Source: Candidatus Rokuibacteriota bacterium
GTDB taxonomy: Bacteria; Methylomirabilota; Methylomirabilia; Rokubacteriales; CSP1-6
Assembly (NCBI GenBank): GCA_003220435.1
Contig: QHSL01000068.1
Span: 1 to 64,000, forward strand
Length of the DNA stretch: 64,000 bases
Direction: 5' to 3'
Shown: one piece after another, positions 63,315-64,000 of the stretch
Position numbering within the stretch: the stretch's first letter is position 1
Layout of the letters: each line of letters begins with the position of its first letter
The notes under the pieces: generated by a model
What the model saw: the letters and a program-made list of their open reading frames with translations, nothing else
Databases searched by the model: none
Told to the model about the DNA's origin: nothing
Translations under genes and position numbers: made by a program

Positions 63315-63450
63315 TGCGAGCCGAGCCGGGGGCGAGGCGAGCGGTTCAACGGATCGGTCAGAAGGTGCGAGCCGAGCCGGGGGCGAGGCGAGCGGTTCAA
63401 CGGATCGGTCAGAAGGTGCGAGCCGAGCCGGGGCCGAGGCGAGCCCTTCA
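63315..63450 (+). repeat. 51-bp tandem repeat array between rplP and rpmC
   Basis: Units start at 63315, 63366 and 63417; the first two are identical over 51 bp and the third is partial (about 34 bp) and diverged at its end. Each carries TGCGAGCCGAGCCGGGG and GCGAGGCGAGC, the same core as at hisB-hisH with a 3-bp deletion, plus a linker containing GGTTCAACGGATCGGTCAG. It occupies most of a 175-bp gap in the S10 operon. Confidence 0.85.
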
Positions 63451-63483
63451 CATGGTCGGGAGCACCGGCGATAAGGAGCGACG

Positions 63484-63684
63484 ATGAAGGCCGCGAAGTG
63501 GCGCGATCTCTCCGAGGACGAGGTCCTCCAGAAGGCGCGCGAGCTCTCGGAGGAGATCTTCAATCTTCGGTTTCAGCTCTCGACGGGGATGGCCAAGAAC
63601 CCGTCGCGGCTGAGCCAGGCGCGGAGAGATCTGGCGCGGGCCAACACCGTGCTCCGCGAGCGGAAGGGCGGATCCCGTGGGTGA
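63484..63684 (+). CDS. rpmC: 50S ribosomal protein L29
   Basis: 66 residues; MKAAKWRDLSEDEVLQKARELSEEIFNLRFQ and the C-terminal LSQARRDLARANTVLRERK are L29. It starts after AAGGAGCG. It overlaps rpsQ by 8 bp. Confidence 0.97.
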   Translation: MKAAKWRDLSEDEVLQKARELSEEIFNLRFQLSTGMAKNPSRLSQARRDLARANTVLRERKGGSRG

Positions 63685-63925
63685 GCGGAAGAGCCGAGAG
63701 GGCGTGGTGGTGTCCGACGCGATGCAGAAGACGCGGGTGGTGAGGATCGAGCGGGTGTTCCGCCATCCCCGGTACCAGCGCGTCATCCGGATGTCGAAGA
63801 AGCTGAAGGCGCACGACGAGAACAACGCGAGCCGGATCGGCGATCGGGTCCTCATCGAGGAGACTCGGCCGATCTCGAAGGAGAAGCGCTGGCGGATCCG
63901 CAAGGTTCTGAGCCACGTGTCCTGA
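63677..63925 (+). CDS. rpsQ: 30S ribosomal protein S17
   Basis: 82 residues from a GTG inside rpmC. REGVVVSDAMQKTRVVRIERVFRHPRYQRVI and the C-terminal RIGDRVLIEETRPISKEKRWRIRKVL are typical of S17, an OB-fold primary 16S rRNA binder. Confidence 0.97.
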   Translation: MGERKSREGVVVSDAMQKTRVVRIERVFRHPRYQRVIRMSKKLKAHDENNASRIGDRVLIEETRPISKEKRWRIRKVLSHVS

Positions 63926-63928
63926 CCG

Positions 63929-64000
63929 ATGATCCAACCGCGCTCGATGCTCGACGTCGCCGACAACTCCGGAGCCAAGAAGGTCCAGTGCATCCGGGTG
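63929..64000 (+). CDS. rplN: 50S ribosomal protein L14 (N-terminal fragment)
   Basis: Only 24 codons are in the window. MIQPRSMLDVADNSGAKKVQ is the conserved L14 start, and its place after rpsQ is the standard S10/spc operon order. Confidence 0.95.
   Translation, partial: MIQPRSMLDVADNSGAKKVQCIRV

Noticed and set aside
63315-63450. Tandem repeats considered as a CRISPR array
   Set aside because: The units are directly adjacent with no unique spacers, only three in number, and no cas genes are present. The same applies to the 44-bp tandem at hisB-hisH.

Overview
The window is high-GC, densely packed DNA from a Gram-negative bacterium. It encodes a periplasmic SurA-like lipoprotein, an Mla phospholipid-transport module, MurA, and Sec-exported binding proteins. 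Gene content and order are compatible with an uncultured lineage such as Candidatus Rokubacteria / Methylomirabilota. That placement is inference; no rRNA gene is present to test it.

Layout. 1-6082 (minus) is a peptide/opine-type ABC importer: two permeases (one cut by the window edge) and three tandem paralogous binding proteins. 6242-7237 (minus) holds a PaaI-like thioesterase and a gamma-carbonic-anhydrase-like hexapeptide protein, divergent from a type III polyketide synthase, methyltransferase and FAD oxidoreductase operon (7307-10217). 10337-13073 holds an RraA-like protein, a DUF1272 protein, a frameshifted M23 peptidase and a YnfA protein. 13126-17957 is nuoLMN, the antiporter-like arm of complex I, followed by a HAD phosphatase. 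18876-30709 is a glycerol / glycerol-3-phosphate block: glpD behind a tiny leader ORF, ugpBAE, two GDPD phosphodiesterases (one exported), glpK, and a second ABC importer with the only ATPase of the block.

30813-32535 holds membrane-sector ATP synthase genes (atpZ, atpI, atpB, atpE). They are followed by rex, a 465-bp repeat-filled gap, mfd, a SurA-like lipoprotein, rho, rpmE, prfA, prmC, murA, the his operon (GDBHAF and IE, without hisC), mlaEFD, radA, ispDF, cysS and rlmB. 56714-57150 is a tRNA Thr-Tyr-Gly-Thr cluster in the order of E. coli thrU-tyrU-glyT-thrT-tufB. Here tuf runs straight into the S10 ribosomal-protein operon (rpsJ to rplN, cut by the window end).

The most unusual signal is a set of short dispersed repeats at gene junctions. 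One family (core GTGCGAGCC...GCGAGGCGAGC) sits in tandem at hisB-hisH and rplP-rpmC, and singly in the 5' end of ispD. A second is shared by the tRNA-Tyr/Gly spacer and an in-frame insertion inside hisH. A third (46 bp) precedes the RraA-like gene and prfA. A fourth is a long palindromic element present twice in rex-mfd, and a fifth is a 170-bp inverted-repeat element splitting rpsJ from rplC. Recognisable promoters share a -35 near TTGACA and a -10 of the form TAGYRT; two of them place the start codon at or within a few bases of the predicted transcription start.
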